Assembly (NCBI RefSeq): GCF_900100535.1
Contig: NZ_FNDG01000005.1
Span: forward strand, 62,001 to 126,000
Length of the DNA: 64,000 nucleotides
DNA from: Phytopseudomonas flavescens
GTDB taxonomy: Bacteria; Pseudomonadota; Gammaproteobacteria; Pseudomonadales; Pseudomonadaceae
Direction: 5' to 3'
The notes beneath the pieces are model-generated. The model was not told the DNA's origin. It made no database searches and saw only the letters and a program-made list of their open reading frames with translations. Made by a program: the position numbers and the translations under genes. Of this stretch, positions 63,466-64,000 are shown in pieces (position 1 is the stretch's first letter; the number at the start of each line of letters is the position of its first letter).

Positions 63466-64000
63466 TCAGATCCAGGAGTGACGGGCGGGATGCCGCCCAT
63501 TGAGGTGGTAGGCGCCGACCGCGTGGTACTTCCAGCGCACCGGGTCGTGCAGGGTGTGGGTACGGGCGTTGCGCCAATGCCGGTCGAGGCCGAACTCGGC
63601 CAGGGTGGCGCGGCTACCGGCCAGTTCCAGCAGTTTCTCGCTGGCCAGCAGACTGACCTCGGTGGTCAGCACCTTGGCTTCGGCGACGGCGATCGAGGCG
63701 CGCGCCGCGGCATCGGCGTCGATGGCACCGGCACTGACCTCGTCGAGCACCTGGGCAGCCTTGCGCAGCAGCGCTTCGGCAGCATGCAGGTCGACATGCA
63801 GACGGCCGATATCGGCGATCACGTAGGGGTCGTCGCTGGCTCGCTCGACATTGGCATCGACCCAGGGCCGCGACTTGTCGCGGATGAAGGCAATCGCATC
63901 GTTCAACGCGCCGGCGGCGATACCGGCATCGATGGCGGCCTGGATCAACTGCGAAGCGGCGCCCTGGATACTGGGCCGCTCGCCGAACTGCCAGAGCGGG
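63466..64000 (-). CDS. Second SfnB-family oxidoreductase (start outside the window)
   Basis: Only the C-terminal 177 residues are in the window; the frame stays open through the right edge (visible sequence begins PLWQFGERPSIQGAASQL). It carries the same end signature as its neighbour (HWRNARTHTLHDPVRWKYHAVG at its C-terminus) and is clearly a paralogue, with the divergence concentrated in the middle helices. Apparent starts inside the window at 63948 are internal codons, not the real start. Confidence 0.88.
   Translation of the reverse strand, partial: PLWQFGERPSIQGAASQLIQAAIDAGIAAGALNDAIAFIRDKSRPWVDANVERASDDPYVIADIGRLHVDLHAAEALLRKAAQVLDEVSAGAIDADAAARASIAVAEAKVLTTEVSLLASEKLLELAGSRATLAEFGLDRHWRNARTHTLHDPVRWKYHAVGAYHLNGRHPARHSWI

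Noticed and set aside
1..64000. tRNA, rRNA, transposase, integrase and phage genes
   Set aside because: I looked for cloverleaf ends, conserved rRNA stretches and DDE/tyrosine recombinase motifs and found none.

Overview
The window is one contiguous stretch of a GC-rich gammaproteobacterial chromosome and almost certainly comes from a Pseudomonas. Evidence: the pntAA/pntAB/pntB split transhydrogenase operon, the ndvB-dapE-rlmA block, a long-type DapD, twin DUF2388 exported proteins, SfnB-family flavoproteins next to metNIQ, and Pseudomonas-style intergenic inverted repeats. I saw no rRNA, tRNA, transposase, integrase, phage gene or CRISPR array.

Layout. 1-4.4 kb: end of a lytic transglycosylase, an acyl-CoA dehydrogenase, a CPA1 Na+/H+ antiporter and a YffB/ArsC-like protein. 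4.5-10 kb: dapD, the CsdA-CsdE sulfur-transfer pair, a lipoprotein hydrolase and tcdA. 10-15.6 kb: ndvB, dapE, rlmA. 16-19 kb: pnt operon. 19.6-22.7 kb: small DUF1127 protein, two DUF2388 exported proteins and a large DUF4105 protein with an HExxH motif. 22.8-28.7 kb: a four-gene operon that looks like an undescribed synthase-dependent exopolysaccharide machine (TackOD1/degenerate-GGDEF regulator, processive GT2 synthase, TolC-type channel fused to a glycosidase-like TIM barrel, and a lipoyl/HlyD periplasmic adaptor). It is preceded by a possible AlgU promoter.

28.7-33.4 kb: a PmrAB/BqsRS-like two-component system divergent from a PepSY - cytochrome b561 - phosphoethanolamine-transferase operon, with a CTTAAG-N5-CTTAAG-type box between them. 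33.7-35.3 kb: XdhC and MobA-like molybdenum cofactor maturation genes. 35.7-42.6 kb: small regulators, a GFA protein, AEC and CitMHS transporters, TerC, and the RtcB-PrfH ribosome-repair pair. The RtcB-PrfH operon appears to begin with a 13-codon leader peptide. 43-46 kb: Na/Pi cotransporter and a membrane-anchored M16 peptidase.

46.1-55.1 kb: a catabolic locus for an unidentified sugar acid or lactone (enolase-superfamily dehydratase, PdxA-like dehydrogenase, amidohydrolase lactonase, MFS carrier, TctCBA transporter, LysR regulator). 55.1-59.6 kb: a probable acquired segment, flanked by two copies of a metI 3' end, carrying a broken M20 peptidase, two related unknown ORFs and the plant-associated acdS/acdR (ACC deaminase) pair. 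59.6-64 kb: metNIQ methionine ABC transporter and two tandem SfnB-like flavoproteins, the last cut by the window end.

Taken together the window mixes core housekeeping (lysine/peptidoglycan biosynthesis, NADPH supply, rRNA methylation) with envelope and biofilm functions and an accessory right-hand third geared to organic acid, sulfur and plant-associated metabolism.
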